Shown: positions 21,132 to 30,763, numbered from the stretch's first letter. The stretch is 64,000 nucleotides of DNA from Corynebacterium lactis RW2-5 (GCF_001274895.1 NZ_CP006841.1:2170001-2234000); one strand, 5' to 3'. Notes: generated by a model not told the origin, from the letters alone. Program-made: numbers and translations.

Positions 21132-22274
21132 ATGGCTACCGTCTCCTACTACAAAACGAAAAGCGGCCGACGCTGGCAAGTGCAATACACGAAACCAGAT
21201 GGTTCACGCACCCGCAAACGCGGCTTCCCAACCAAAGCAGAAGCCCAAGCCTGGATAGAAGACCAAGGCGTCGCACAAAGAAAAGGCACGTGGGTAGATC
21301 CCGCTCTGTCCAACATCCCCCTATCCGAGCTATGGGATCCATGGATAGCAATCAAGAAAATGCGCCACGGCACCTCAACATGGAAGCCACTAGACTCTGC
21401 CTGGCGCACCCACGTCAAACCCCGCTGGGGATTAACGCCTATTAACCAAATCACCACCGAACAACTACAGACCTGGATAGTAGACCTGTCTGAGAATAAA
21501 TCCGTCACTATCGTCGAACGCTGCCTAGGCATTATCCGAGGGATGCTCGACCTCGCCATCACCAACAAACGCCTCACCACAAACCCGGCTACTGCAGTCC
21601 ACTGCCCGGCGCGGAAGCGGCCGAAGCAGGTGTTCTTGTCTTTGGAGCAGTTGGAGGCGCTGGCGTCGAAGTGCTCGGACGATAAGAAGGCGTTGGTTTG
21701 GTTGTTGGGCACGTCTGGTTGTCGTTGGGGCGAGGCTGTGGGTTTGACGGTTGGTGATGTGAATCCTTTGCGGGGCCGTATTTCGGTGACTAAGTCCGCG
21801 TCGACTGTCGGTGGCCGGGTTGTGGTTGGAGCGACTAAGGGGCGTCGTGATCGTGTGATTGCTGCGACGCCGGCCGTTTTTGAGCTTTTGGTTCCGCTGA
21901 TGGCTGGGAAGAGTCCTGATTGCCTGTTGTGGGAGAAGCGTGGTGGTGGGCATTTGACTACGCCGTCAAAGCGGTCGTGGTGGCATTCTGCTGTGGATGC
22001 GTGCGTTGCTGAGGACAGTAGTTTTCCTTCTTTGCTTACTCCCCATGATTTGAGGCATACTGCGGCGTCGTTGCTTATCTCTAATGGGGCTTCTGTAAAG
22101 GTCGTTCAGGCTCAGCTTGGGCACGCGAGCGCGAAGGAAACACTGGATATTTACTCTGGTCTTTTTGACGAAGATCTTGATTCAGTGATTGATGCTGTTG
22201 GTCGTGCACAGCGTGCTGCTGGGTCTCGAAGAAAGAACAAGGGTGAGCCAAAAGTGAGCCAAAAAGCCGACTAA
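21132..22274 (+). CDS. int: Tyrosine-type phage integrase
   Basis: 380 residues. N-terminal arm-type DNA-binding domain (GRRWQVQYTKPDGSRTRKRG), core-binding helices, then catalytic domain: Arg in SGCRWGEAVGL, HDLRHTAASLL, LGHASAKETLDIY with nucleophile Tyr. It ends 30 bp before the tRNA fragment, the expected place for an integrase recognising an attachment site in a tRNA gene. The ribosome site is AGGAAGG. The first ~470 bases are C/A-rich and the remainder G/T-rich on the + strand, suggesting a mosaic gene. Confidence 0.97.
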   Translation: MATVSYYKTKSGRRWQVQYTKPDGSRTRKRGFPTKAEAQAWIEDQGVAQRKGTWVDPALSNIPLSELWDPWIAIKKMRHGTSTWKPLDSAWRTHVKPRWGLTPINQITTEQLQTWIVDLSENKSVTIVERCLGIIRGMLDLAITNKRLTTNPATAVHCPARKRPKQVFLSLEQLEALASKCSDDKKALVWLLGTSGCRWGEAVGLTVGDVNPLRGRISVTKSASTVGGRVVVGATKGRRDRVIAATPAVFELLVPLMAGKSPDCLLWEKRGGGHLTTPSKRSWWHSAVDACVAEDSSFPSLLTPHDLRHTAASLLISNGASVKVVQAQLGHASAKETLDIYSGLFDEDLDSVIDAVGRAQRAAGSRRKNKGEPKVSQKAD

Positions 22275-22302
22275 ACTTCCATATCCTGCATATATACGGT
22301 CA

Positions 22303-22331
22303 TGCCAGAGGTTCGATTCCTCTCTGGGGCA
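22303..22331 (+). other. Right attachment site: tRNA 3' half
   Basis: T stem AGAGG (22307-22311), loop TTCGATT, CCTCT, then CTGGGGC (22324-22330) and A. No CCA is encoded. The 5' half of a tRNA is absent on this side, so integration at the 3' end left this copy at the prophage right end; the intact tRNA should lie at the left end, beyond the window. The acceptor 5' strand should be GCCCCAG. Amino-acid identity cannot be told. Confidence 0.85.
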
Positions 22332-22383
22332 CTTTTTTATGCCTTTTTGCGCGAGCACCCTCTTGCCCCAGCCCGCCTCAGAG

Positions 22384-23523
22384 CTAGCCCAGGAACGGCA
22401 ACGCAATGCACACAATTAGCACCACCAGAATCGTCACCATAAACACCTTCGCTTGCCAGGTCGCATAGTTGAAGTCCATGCCCACGCCGAATCGCTTTTC
22501 GACGAGCACTGCCGGGTCGTCCGGGTTGTAATAGAACGTGCCCAGCTTGTAGAACTTGTCGTTGTCCGGGCTGTCATTGACATCATCGGGCAGCTTGAAG
22601 CCGCGCAAGGCATCGTCCGTCTTCGACTGAGCGGTAGCAATTGGAACAAGAATGGCGACGCCGCCCAGCACCGTGAGAGCAATGAAGATTCCGAACGTGG
22701 CCCCCATGAACCGTTCATAGCCGGGCAGGTAGTTGATGACCTGCATGGTGGCAAAACCTATAGCCATCATTAGCGCCAGCGCACCAAAACCTTTGTTCAT
22801 ACCGGCGAGGACGGCCCGCGACCGGAGTTGTCCCTTAATGGAGCGGTCTCCTCGCACCGCAACCATTGTTTTCGCCACAGCGAGCGTGGATCCCCAGAGC
22901 AACGCAAGCGTTCCCAGGCCAATCCAGGTGGGGATGAATACTTGCGCCGCGGACTTGTCAGCCCATGCGTCCGGCTCGAGCCCCGGCCCCCAATGAGTGA
23001 CTATGACATTGGGAATTTCTGACCACCGCGCCGCGACCAACGCCGCAGCAGAGCCCAGTAGAGACAGCGAAGCTAGGTACCAGAAGACTGGCACGCGTGG
23101 AGCCTCCACAACTGCGATGGCGCGGGCAACATCACTGTTCTCCCCTGCCGAGGCCCCGGGCGCAATCTGCGCCGAGACGGAATACTCAGCATCCTCAAAC
23201 CAACCACCGGCGGACTTCGCCTCGATAATCTTTCTTCGCTGCGCAAGATAAGCTGCCAGGCCGAGTCCGAGGACAACCAGTGGCACCACCGATGCCCATT
23301 CAGGAGCTATCGGCAACGCCAGCACTGCGAGAGCCGCGACAGCGCCAGACGCCAGGACAAGGCGCCGGTAACGGGACACCGCACTGGCGACGACGGCGTC
23401 GTCGGCACGCGAGCGCGGTATGCTCACGCCTAGCGGAGTGGTGCGGGCGACCAATGCGGAAGTTATTGCCATTGCTACTGCGATTGTGAGCACCGCAAGG
23501 GCAATCGTGATTTTGATGATCAT
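22384..23523 (-). CDS. DUF1648/SdpI-like membrane protein
   Basis: 379 residues from MIIKITIALAVLTIAVAMAI. About eight transmembrane helices; the block IPNVIVTHWGPGLEPDAWAD matches the DUF1648 segment (VxxHW...G.....k). KFYKLGTFYYNPDDPAVLVE, then KRFGVGMDFNYA matches a DUF5808-type C-terminal piece. SdpI-like proteins confer immunity to secreted peptides and sense envelope stress. It is coupled by ATGA overlap to the GntR regulator at 23520, which presumably controls it. Confidence 0.85.
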   Translation of the reverse strand: MIIKITIALAVLTIAVAMAITSALVARTTPLGVSIPRSRADDAVVASAVSRYRRLVLASGAVAALAVLALPIAPEWASVVPLVVLGLGLAAYLAQRRKIIEAKSAGGWFEDAEYSVSAQIAPGASAGENSDVARAIAVVEAPRVPVFWYLASLSLLGSAAALVAARWSEIPNVIVTHWGPGLEPDAWADKSAAQVFIPTWIGLGTLALLWGSTLAVAKTMVAVRGDRSIKGQLRSRAVLAGMNKGFGALALMMAIGFATMQVINYLPGYERFMGATFGIFIALTVLGGVAILVPIATAQSKTDDALRGFKLPDDVNDSPDNDKFYKLGTFYYNPDDPAVLVEKRFGVGMDFNYATWQAKVFMVTILVVLIVCIALPFLG

Positions 23524-23936
23524 TGCTTCGTCCTCTTTGCGTTGGAATCTTGAGCCGACTGTGGGGCTACGAGCTGATCCAGCTGAGCTGACACATAGCA
23601 CTGGAGTTCTTCTGGCGAAATCCCCTGAACGACAGCTCGAGCCAAGGTTCGCCGCAGCTCTTCATGGGCCAGGCGTTGCTGCTGTCGGGTCGGAGTCCGC
23701 CCAACAGTGATGACCGATCCGGACCTGCGCGCGGTGGTGACAATGCCTTCTGATTGAAGCAAGTCGTAAGCCTTTTTCACGGTTGCAGGATTAATGCCAA
23801 AATCTGCTGCTACTCGACGGACCGGATCCAGCCTCTGCCCTTCAACAAGGTCGCCGGCAGCGACCGCCTCGACAATTTGGTCGTGAATCTGCTGGAAGAG
23901 CGGAATCTCCGAACCTGGATTGATGGTGATATACAT
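23520..23936 (-). CDS. GntR-family (YtrA-type) transcriptional regulator
   Basis: 138 residues. N-terminal winged HTH (PLFQQIHDQIVEAVAAGDLV, then EGQRLDPVRRVAADFGINPA and TVKKAYDLLQSEG), with only a short helical C-terminal part, typical of the YtrA subfamily that regulates ABC or membrane protein genes. AGGAGGTGGGAATTGG precedes the ATG at 23936. Upstream, near 23960-23985, GTACTGT and ACAGTTTGTAC could form operator half-sites around a -10 TATGCT. It likely represses its own operon. Confidence 0.92.
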   Translation of the reverse strand: MYITINPGSEIPLFQQIHDQIVEAVAAGDLVEGQRLDPVRRVAADFGINPATVKKAYDLLQSEGIVTTARRSGSVITVGRTPTRQQQRLAHEELRRTLARAVVQGISPEELQCYVSAQLDQLVAPQSAQDSNAKRTKQ

Positions 23937-24008
23937 CCAATTCCCACCTCCTGTACTGTCGAGCATAACACAGTTTGTACTACCCCGAGCAATACAGGTG
24001 AGCAACAA

Positions 24009-24449
24009 AAGATGGCGACCCCTGTCTGCAAACCGCTTACAGCTTAAGAAAACCTAATGCAGATAAGCATGCGACAAATACATAAATGTCAGTATCTTGT
24101 CACCATTAATTGTTTTGCAAGAAACTTCCACAAATGTAACTACCATCACCAATACGCCTTATAGACACACCCTACGCACCCCCGAAGCTTAGCCTGCCAT
24201 CATCCCAGCTACACCAACTAGGCAATGGGATAGCCACACCCCCAGGCGTTATCCCCAATCGATTACCCCTGCTACCCGAATATCGGGCGCGCAAACTGCA
24301 TATTTAGCCAACCATTCATACTTAAGGTGGAATGTGTAGTGCACGCAATCGCTAAAACCATTTCTTTTTGATGCAATACTTGTGCTATACCTACAAATGT
24401 ATTGTGCATTAAGCTTTCCCTAAGCTTCGATTTTGATTGGTACGACTCA
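24009..24449. other. Intergenic region, no gene seen
   Basis: About 440 bp. It is more A/T-rich than its neighbours. It holds a candidate hydrolase promoter close to 24380-24400 (TTGTGC...TATACC). No RNA gene or coding frame with support was found. Confidence 0.5.
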
Positions 24450-25787
24450 ATGCGTTCTTCTTCACGACGTACGCTGCGCCGAGGACAGGTAGCGATCGCG
24501 CTCACCTCCGCAATGGCCGTCATCTCCGGAGGACTGACCTCTCCTGCCATGGCACAGCCGGCACTAATCCCGACGATTCCAGGCTTGCCCGCAAGCCCGG
24601 CTGCACCGGCACCGGCCGACTCCCCGGCGGTGCAGTCTCCGGCGACTCCTGCAGGTGACGCTGCTAAGCCGTTCGACTAGTTCTACCGTGGCCAGACCCC
24701 GTCGGAGGAATTTGACTCCGGCAAGGAATACTCCTGGTGGAACGAGTGCGGCTTTTCTTCCAATAAGCACGTGTGCGAAAAGCTGTCAGACGGTACCGAG
24801 GACTGCAAGATTGTCCGCAATCCGGAAGATCACAATGCGGGCAACCTCGAAAACTCGATTATGGCGCAGTATTTCCGCAGCGCTGGCGAGTACGCGGACA
24901 TTAGCCGCACCACAAAGCCATTCGAGTGCCAGACCCTCGGCAAGCACATGCGTGACCTCGCAAAGCAGTACGGTTATGTCGAACTGCCGAAGTGCTACGG
25001 AACCTTCCCGGAGAAGAAGTTCCCCACCAGCATCAACGACCTGATTAGCGCTCACTTCGTCTTCCCGTCGTTCATCAAGGACGCGCCGCAGGACCAGAAG
25101 CTCCCCATTGTGCTGCTCGGCCCGGGGCTCTTCGCTGACCCCGGCCTGCAGGACCACATGGCCGAGCTGCTGGCTCACCACGGCTTCATCGGTGTCCCGA
25201 CCTCGTCTAGCTTCAACGGTTTCGGCGAGCAGTTCCTGGCTGCGACGATTATCGCGGACAAGGCCAACAAGGATCCGAATCACCCACTTCACGGACGTAT
25301 CGATTTCTCTCGTCTGTACATGTTCGGACACTCCGCTTCCGGTGACTCTGCACTCGGTATGAACGGCGTGCTGGAGCGCGAAATGAAGCGCACAATTCCA
25401 GAGCTGCGCGTCGCCGGTGTTGTCGGTATGACTCCGAGTGTCGGTGACTTCTACTGGCACGGCCTCACCGGCAAGGCTCCGACCCTCTTCGTCGAAGCTG
25501 ACATGGACCACGCCGCACCGTTCGGTTTGGCCCGCTGGCGCTACGGTCTACTCGACCAGCCGGCATGGTGGACTCCGGTCCGAGGTTCCCGCCACAACAC
25601 CGAGATGGACGCGACTTACAACACCAGCGAGTCCGGCCTGACCCTGGCCTTCCTCCGCTTCCTCGAAGGAGACAAGGAAGCCGCTACCTGGTTCATCGGT
25701 GACGACTGGAAGCTGCCGAAGGACAAGGCGCTTTACGACGTTCGCCGCAACGCCGCTGCGGATGCGCTGGAGGCAGCGCCTCAGTAA
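24450..25787 (+). pseudogene. Secreted alpha/beta hydrolase (lipase/cutinase-like) interrupted by one in-frame TAG
   Basis: Read through the TAG at 24678-24680 the frame gives 445 codons. A signal peptide (MRSSSRRTLRRGQVAIALTS, cleaved after SPAMAQ) is followed by a Pro/Ala-rich linker. The amber codon comes after AAKPFD; the frame resumes FYRGQTPSEEFDSGKEYSWW and continues undamaged. The alpha/beta hydrolase core contains YMFGHSASGDSALG (nucleophile Ser), LFVEADMDHA (acid) and VRGSRHNTEM (His). An exported carboxylester hydrolase is likely. Without readthrough only the signal/linker is made, and translation of the remainder would need an internal start such as ATG 24771, lacking a signal peptide. 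A sequencing error is also possible. Confidence 0.85.
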
Positions 25788-25815
25788 AGGCATACAGCGC
25801 CTCAGCACGAAACGA

Positions 25816-25858
25816 AAAGAGGGCGGATAGGGATTTTAGGTTCCTATCCGCCCTCTTT
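25816..25858. terminator. Bidirectional terminator
   Basis: AAGAGGGCGGATAGG and CCTATCCGCCCTCTTT form a 15-bp stem with an 11-nt loop between the convergent hydrolase and RDD genes. Confidence 0.9.
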
Positions 25859-25879
25859 CACGTCCCCGTGTGCACCTTG

Positions 25880-26464
25880 CTATTTGACCTCGCAAGGAGC
25901 GATGATGACTCGTTTTCCCGCAAGAACATCGAACGGATGTCTCCCCTTAAACAGGACACTCACCAAAACGGTAGCGAGGACTATCTCCAAACCCCACTCA
26001 AAACCAAATCCCTCGCTCGCTACGAACAAAATATACGAGTTACGCAGCAGCGCCGAGACAACGCCGGATGATCCGCCAACGCTATCGACGCCACAGTTAT
26101 CTTCCGCGCTCGGATTCTCGGCTACAGCCAAAAGCAGCATCGTCTGCTGTCCGTACGTGCGCACTCCCCTGCACTCCCATACTGCGCGGTGAGCAAACAG
26201 AATCATGGGAGCTAGGACGTTAAACAATAGCTCAAATCCAGGAAGGGACCGGATGGATCCGCCTCCAGCGACAAGATCCCAAACTGCGGTCACCGCCCAC
26301 ACAAGAGCCGCTGAAATGAGAGCCGCCACCACGGCGTCGATAAACCACGCGGCCGCCCGCCTTAGTGCCAGTTCCGAGTTCTCCCGCGCTACCGACCGCA
26401 CCCCTCGTTCAACTGTGGAGGAAAAACCGCCATCGGGCTGCTGCTGATTCGACATAAAACGCAT
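25880..26464 (-). CDS. RDD-family membrane protein
   Basis: 194 residues from MRFMSNQQQPDGGFSSTVER. The RDD core begins ALRRAAAWFIDAVVAALISA (Arg and Asp conserved) and has about four transmembrane helices. The C-terminus has GRHPFDVLAGKRVI, the usual end of RDD proteins. Function in the family is poorly known; transport or stress roles are proposed. The start is ambiguous among 26467, 26464 and 26455; AGGGG lies 5 nt before 26464. Confidence 0.82.
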   Translation of the reverse strand: MRFMSNQQQPDGGFSSTVERGVRSVARENSELALRRAAAWFIDAVVAALISAALVWAVTAVWDLVAGGGSIRSLPGFELLFNVLAPMILFAHRAVWECRGVRTYGQQTMLLLAVAENPSAEDNCGVDSVGGSSGVVSALLRNSYILFVASEGFGFEWGLEIVLATVLVSVLFKGRHPFDVLAGKRVIIAPCEVK

Positions 26465-26620
26465 CATATCCCCTAGGACTGCGCCTTCGAACACCGTATT
26501 TTCGGACTGGCAATGTATAGTGCCCTTTTATAAACGAAGGTTGTTATCTATTCCGTAGTCTCCTTCGAGCCACCATTACTAGATCCAATCGGGCCTGAAC
26601 CCCAGAAAGCGAGAGACACC

Positions 26621-27265
26621 GTGCGAGTCACCCACACCTCCACCACCGCGGTCCCCCGCGTCGCTCGCAGCTGCGCGCTTGCCGGTGCTCTTGCCCTCAC
26701 GGCAGCCCTCAGTGTAGCCTGCGCCGGCGAAACATCTCCGGAAAAATCCGGGGCATCGTCGGCAAGCGGGGTAAGAACCACCCGCACGAGCGAATCGACA
26801 TCGACTACGGAGGCGGTTAGCTCTTCGGCGGGGACGCGGCCCGCGGCAGCGCCCCAGGTTCGAGAAGGAGGAGTTCCGAGAATCGGACAGCTCTGCCCCA
26901 ATCGCGCCGGCGATGTCCGGAAAGGAGCAAACGGGCAGGCCCTGAAATGTTCCGTCGTGGGGAACAATGAAGTGTGGACCGTGGTTCCGGAAAGTTCCGA
27001 TAGACACCAGGCCGTCGAGAGTCAGACCTGGATTCCCACGACAGCGGAATCCACAACCGGAATGCCATCCGAAACCTCGACACAGAACCCAGAGACGCCG
27101 GACAGCACCACCAGCGAGACCACAAGCCCAACTGGTTCCACGCGCACCGAGACGGATGTAGACCCCGGTACAACGAGGACCGAGGCCCCTGAAATCGACG
27201 CTCCCGGAATGCACGATGATATGCATTCCGAGCCAAGCGCCGAACCCAGCCAGGACAAGCGCTAA
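26621..27265 (+). CDS. Secreted lipoprotein, Ser/Thr-rich
   Basis: 214 residues from a GTG. A basic N-terminus, hydrophobic stretch and lipobox (ALSVACAGE, Cys near residue 34) mark a lipoprotein. A short folded part (VPRIGQLCPNRAGDVRKGAN, then GQALKCSVVGNNEVWTVVP) has two Cys and the GQxxxC/LKC...WxxV pattern common to corynebacterial surface lipoproteins. The C-terminal half is Ser/Thr/Pro/Glu-rich and probably spans the cell wall. Ligand unknown. Confidence 0.8.
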   Translation: MRVTHTSTTAVPRVARSCALAGALALTAALSVACAGETSPEKSGASSASGVRTTRTSESTSTTEAVSSSAGTRPAAAPQVREGGVPRIGQLCPNRAGDVRKGANGQALKCSVVGNNEVWTVVPESSDRHQAVESQTWIPTTAESTTGMPSETSTQNPETPDSTTSETTSPTGSTRTETDVDPGTTRTEAPEIDAPGMHDDMHSEPSAEPSQDKR

Positions 27266-27310
27266 ACCGCTAGCCACTAGCAAGGCACGGGGCAGGCCAG
27301 ATAGGGGCGC

Positions 27311-28483
27311 CTACTTGCGGTGGCGACGATTGTAGAAAGGCGTCGGCACCACAGTCGCGGTGACATCGGAGTCTGCGACCTTAAACTCAGTACCCTTTGT
27401 GGCGAGCCAGCGCTCAACATAGGCGAAGGCAATCGGCTGCCCCAACGTCGGGGAAACCTTCGAAGAGGTAATCACGCCGGCCTCGTTACCGTCGGCATCG
27501 AGCAACTTGGTTCCGCGGTTCAGAGCCTCCGAGCCGGAGATTCGAAGGCCCGCCAGGACTTGCTTCGACTGCGGACGGTTAAACAGGGCGTTGCGTCCGA
27601 TGAACTGCCCCTTGGTCGGCCCCATAATCGACTTCAGACCGGCCTCGAGCGGAGTGCGATCACGAGTCAGCTCGTAGCCGTAGAGGGGCATACCGGCCTC
27701 CAGCCGCAGGGTGTCGCGGCAAGCCAGTCCACAGGGCAAAAGACCGAGCGCCTCTCCCTTATCGGCCGGATCGGCCGGGGACTCCAATTCCCCGCCCGCC
27801 GCGAGAATAGCGCGCCAAACGTCTACGGCGCGATCCGCCGGAGGGAAGATTTCGAAGCCGTCCTCGCCGGTGTATCCGGTCCGAGCGACAATCATCTCAA
27901 CACCCGCGACCTCGAGCAGGGTGCACGAGTAGTAGTTGAGTTCATCGAGCGTGGCATGAAGATCCTGCGGAAGCACGCGGCGGAGCAGCTTCGCAGCCTT
28001 CGGCCCCTGAACCGCGAGCAGTGCCGTGATGCGATCCATCAGCTCAATCTCAACGTTGTACCCGCCGACACGCTCCAGCAGGGTTGAGTGCACTTCCTCG
28101 AAGTTTGCCGCATTCTGAACCAACATGAATTCGTGGCTGCCGAGGCGGTAGATGATGAGGTCGTCGATGATGCCGCCGTCTTCCTGGACAATCATCGTGT
28201 ACTTCGCGCGCCCCAGGGCGAGAGGCTTAATTGCAGAAATCAGGGTGTGTGCCAGGAAGGAAGAAGCATCCTCGCCCGTGACTCGAATGATGCCCATGAG
28301 GGAGAGATCGAACAGGCCAACCGCCTCGCGCACCGCATCGTGCTCCGCCACCTCCGAGGTGTAGCGGAAAGGCACTTCGTAGCCTCCGATGTTTCGCATT
28401 TCCGCGCCGAGCTTTACGTGCTCGTCATACAGGGCGCTGCGACGCGGGGTGGTGGCCACAGAGTCGACAGAATTGCCAGTCAT
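27311..28483 (-). CDS. gcvT: Aminomethyltransferase GcvT (glycine cleavage T protein)
   Basis: 390 residues from MTGNSVDSVATTPRRSALYD. It transfers the aminomethyl group's methylene to tetrahydrofolate in glycine breakdown. YDEHVKLGAEMRNIGGYEVP, then GLFDLSLMGIIRVTGEDASS and RTGYTGEDGFEIF are characteristic. Neither gcvP nor gcvH is near, so the T protein is an orphan here; the remainder may be elsewhere or missing, in which case the protein could act in another folate-linked step. GGAG lies 5 nt before the start. Confidence 0.93.
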   Translation of the reverse strand: MTGNSVDSVATTPRRSALYDEHVKLGAEMRNIGGYEVPFRYTSEVAEHDAVREAVGLFDLSLMGIIRVTGEDASSFLAHTLISAIKPLALGRAKYTMIVQEDGGIIDDLIIYRLGSHEFMLVQNAANFEEVHSTLLERVGGYNVEIELMDRITALLAVQGPKAAKLLRRVLPQDLHATLDELNYYSCTLLEVAGVEMIVARTGYTGEDGFEIFPPADRAVDVWRAILAAGGELESPADPADKGEALGLLPCGLACRDTLRLEAGMPLYGYELTRDRTPLEAGLKSIMGPTKGQFIGRNALFNRPQSKQVLAGLRISGSEALNRGTKLLDADGNEAGVITSSKVSPTLGQPIAFAYVERWLATKGTEFKVADSDVTATVVPTPFYNRRHRK

Positions 28484-28717
28484 ACACACTCCATCAATTG
28501 CTCTAATGAGTTTCGTTCTAATACTTGTCCACCTTATCGCCAAGACACAAAGGGCGCTTTAGTCGCACCTTCCGTCTGCGCGGGTTTTCCCGATCGCTCT
28601 TGTGCTCTCGGCCCGCTTTCCGACGTTCGCTGCGTCTAAAGCGCTTTTGGTCCAGTCTGTGCCATCCCCGCTTTTAAACGGCGGAGAGCATCCAGGCAGC
28701 TGGGATTGAAGTTGGTT
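28484..28717. other. Spacer with distant inverted repeat
   Basis: GGCGCTTTAG (28552-28562) and CTAAAGCGCTT (28636-28646) are inverted and 75 bp apart. No gene seen. It lies between mctC end and gcvT start, both on the - strand, so it may hold gcvT promoter elements and an mctC terminator at once. Confidence 0.5.
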
Positions 28718-30382
28718 TTAGTGGTCGACGGCCGCCTCAGTACCGACACCGGTGAGGGAGCGCACTTCCATCTCTGCGGCGAGGTCCTCGAAATTGTCCG
28801 GCTTGCCAATATAGGTGGCGATGATACCGGCCAGGAACGCCAGCGGGATGGACACGATGCCCGGCGAGGACAGCGGGAACAGTGCGAAGTCTGCGGAGGG
28901 AATCATCGAGGTCTTGGAACCGGACACCGCCGGGGAGAAGACGATCAGAACCAATGAGGAGATGACACCGGTGTACATGGAGGCCACAGCACCTGCGGTG
29001 TTGAAGCGCTTCCAGAACAGCGACATCAGAATCGTCGGGACGTTAGCAGATGCAGCGACCGCGAAGGCCAGGGAGACCAAGAAGGCGACGTTCTGGCCCA
29101 TGGCCAGGATGCCCAGGATGATCGATGCGACGCCGAGGACGATCACGGTGATACGGGAGACGCGGACCTGCTCAGCCTCAGTAGCCTGGCCCTTGCGGAT
29201 AACGGCCTGGTACAGATCCTGGCCGACGGAGGCGGAGGCGGTAATCGCCAGGCCGGCGACGACCGCGAGAACGGTTGCGAATGCAACTGCGGAGACGACA
29301 GCCATGAAGATCGAGCCGCCCAGCTCGAAGGCCAGCAGCGGAGCGGCCGCGTTAGCGCCACCCGGGGCTGCATTAATGCGGTCCGGGCCGACCAGCGCAG
29401 CAGCACCGTAGCCGAGAACCAGGGTCAGCAGGTAGAAGCCACCAATGAGGATAATGGCCCAGGTCACAGACTTACGTGCTTCCTTGGCGGTCGGAACCGT
29501 GTAAAAGCGCATCAGAACGTGCGGCAGACCCGCGACACCGAGAACCAGCGCGAGGCCCAGGGAGACGAAGTCGAGCTGCTTGGTGAAAGAGCCACCATAC
29601 TTTAGGCCCGGCTCGAGGATGTCCTTGGCCTGGTAGCCCTTCTCTGCCATGTAGGCAGAACCGGCGTGCATGTCCATAGCGTTCTGCAGGAGCTGGGAGA
29701 AGTTGCCCTTGACTCCGAAGAAGATGAGCAGAGTCATGATGATGACGGCGCCGACAAGTAGGACAGCCTTAATCATCTGAACGTAGGTGGTGCCCTTCAT
29801 ACCGCCGATCAAGACGTAGGCGACCATGATGATACCGACGACACCTACGACGATGGACTGCTGAGTCTTATCGTGGATATTCAGCAGAACTGCGACCAAC
29901 GAGCCAGCGCCTGCCATCTGAGCAATTAGGTAGAACAGGGTCACCGCGAGCGTGGAGATTGCAGCGGCGGTGCGGACCGGGATCTGCTTCAGACGGAAGG
30001 ACAAAACGTCTGCCATGGTGAACTTACCGACGTTACGCAGGGGCTCGGCGACGAGCAGCAGAGCAACGAGCCATGCGACGAAGAAGCCGATGGAATAAAG
30101 AAATCCGTCGTAGCCGGTTAGCGCGATGGCACCGACGATGCCGAGGAAGGATGCGGCGGAGAGGTAGTCGCCGGCGATGGCCAGTCCATTCTGGGTACCG
30201 GAGAACTGCGCGCCACCGGTGTAGAAGTCGGAAGCACCCTTGTTACCGCTCTTGCCGACGCGCGTAACAATCAGCATGGTGCCGACGATGAAGGCGACGA
30301 AGACGATAATGTTGAGAATCGGGTTACCTGCAGCTGCTGCGTCGGCGGTGCCTTCTGCGGCGAGGAAGTTAGTCGAGATCAT
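28718..30382 (-). CDS. mctC: Sodium:solute symporter for acetate/monocarboxylates (ActP/MctC-like)
   Basis: 554 residues, about 13 transmembrane helices. Motifs SDFYTGGAQFSGTQNGLAIA, then GDYLSAASFLGIVGAIALTG are typical of the cation/acetate symporter clade. It is preceded by the DUF485 gene with a 3-bp gap, the standard pair in bacteria; in C. glutamicum the equivalent pair supports acetate, propionate and pyruvate uptake. The AAGGAGGGAAAGTAAGCC ribosome site lies inside the end of the DUF485 gene. Confidence 0.9.
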   Translation of the reverse strand: MISTNFLAAEGTADAAAAGNPILNIIVFVAFIVGTMLIVTRVGKSGNKGASDFYTGGAQFSGTQNGLAIAGDYLSAASFLGIVGAIALTGYDGFLYSIGFFVAWLVALLLVAEPLRNVGKFTMADVLSFRLKQIPVRTAAAISTLAVTLFYLIAQMAGAGSLVAVLLNIHDKTQQSIVVGVVGIIMVAYVLIGGMKGTTYVQMIKAVLLVGAVIIMTLLIFFGVKGNFSQLLQNAMDMHAGSAYMAEKGYQAKDILEPGLKYGGSFTKQLDFVSLGLALVLGVAGLPHVLMRFYTVPTAKEARKSVTWAIILIGGFYLLTLVLGYGAAALVGPDRINAAPGGANAAAPLLAFELGGSIFMAVVSAVAFATVLAVVAGLAITASASVGQDLYQAVIRKGQATEAEQVRVSRITVIVLGVASIILGILAMGQNVAFLVSLAFAVAASANVPTILMSLFWKRFNTAGAVASMYTGVISSLVLIVFSPAVSGSKTSMIPSADFALFPLSSPGIVSIPLAFLAGIIATYIGKPDNFEDLAAEMEVRSLTGVGTEAAVDH

Positions 30383-30385
30383 GGC

Positions 30386-30763
30386 TTACTTTCCCTCCTT
30401 TGCCAGCTGCTGCGCGATGTCGCCGTTTTCCATGGCGTCACGAATCGCGGCCTGCATGGGCTCGAGCTTCTTGTTTGCGAAACTGATGTAAATCCAGGTG
30501 ATGGCAAAGGTAGTTACGAACTGGAGAATTCCCAGAACAATGCCCAGGTTGATGTTGCCCATCACCGGCATTGCCACCAGTTCAGGGGCAAAAGTCGCGA
30601 AGAGCACGAACGCGATGTACCAGACGAGACCGGCAACGGTCATCGGAATGGTAAAGGAGCGGAACTTCGTACGGAGTTCCTGGAACTGCGCGGTGTCGCG
30701 CACATAGCGGTATTCCGCCGCTTGTGGCTTGTGCCGATTGGTCGGCGCTGGAACTGCGGACAC
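30386..30763 (-). CDS. DUF485 membrane protein, partner of the symporter
   Basis: 125 residues from a GTG with AAAGGATTACCCT upstream. Two transmembrane helices (VAGLVWYIAFVLFATFAPEL, then GIVLGILQFVTTFAITWIYI), as in the DUF485 family always found beside ActP-type symporters. It probably assists assembly or activity of the symporter; no catalytic role known. Confidence 0.92.
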   Translation of the reverse strand: MSAVPAPTNRHKPQAAEYRYVRDTAQFQELRTKFRSFTIPMTVAGLVWYIAFVLFATFAPELVAMPVMGNINLGIVLGILQFVTTFAITWIYISFANKKLEPMQAAIRDAMENGDIAQQLAKEGK

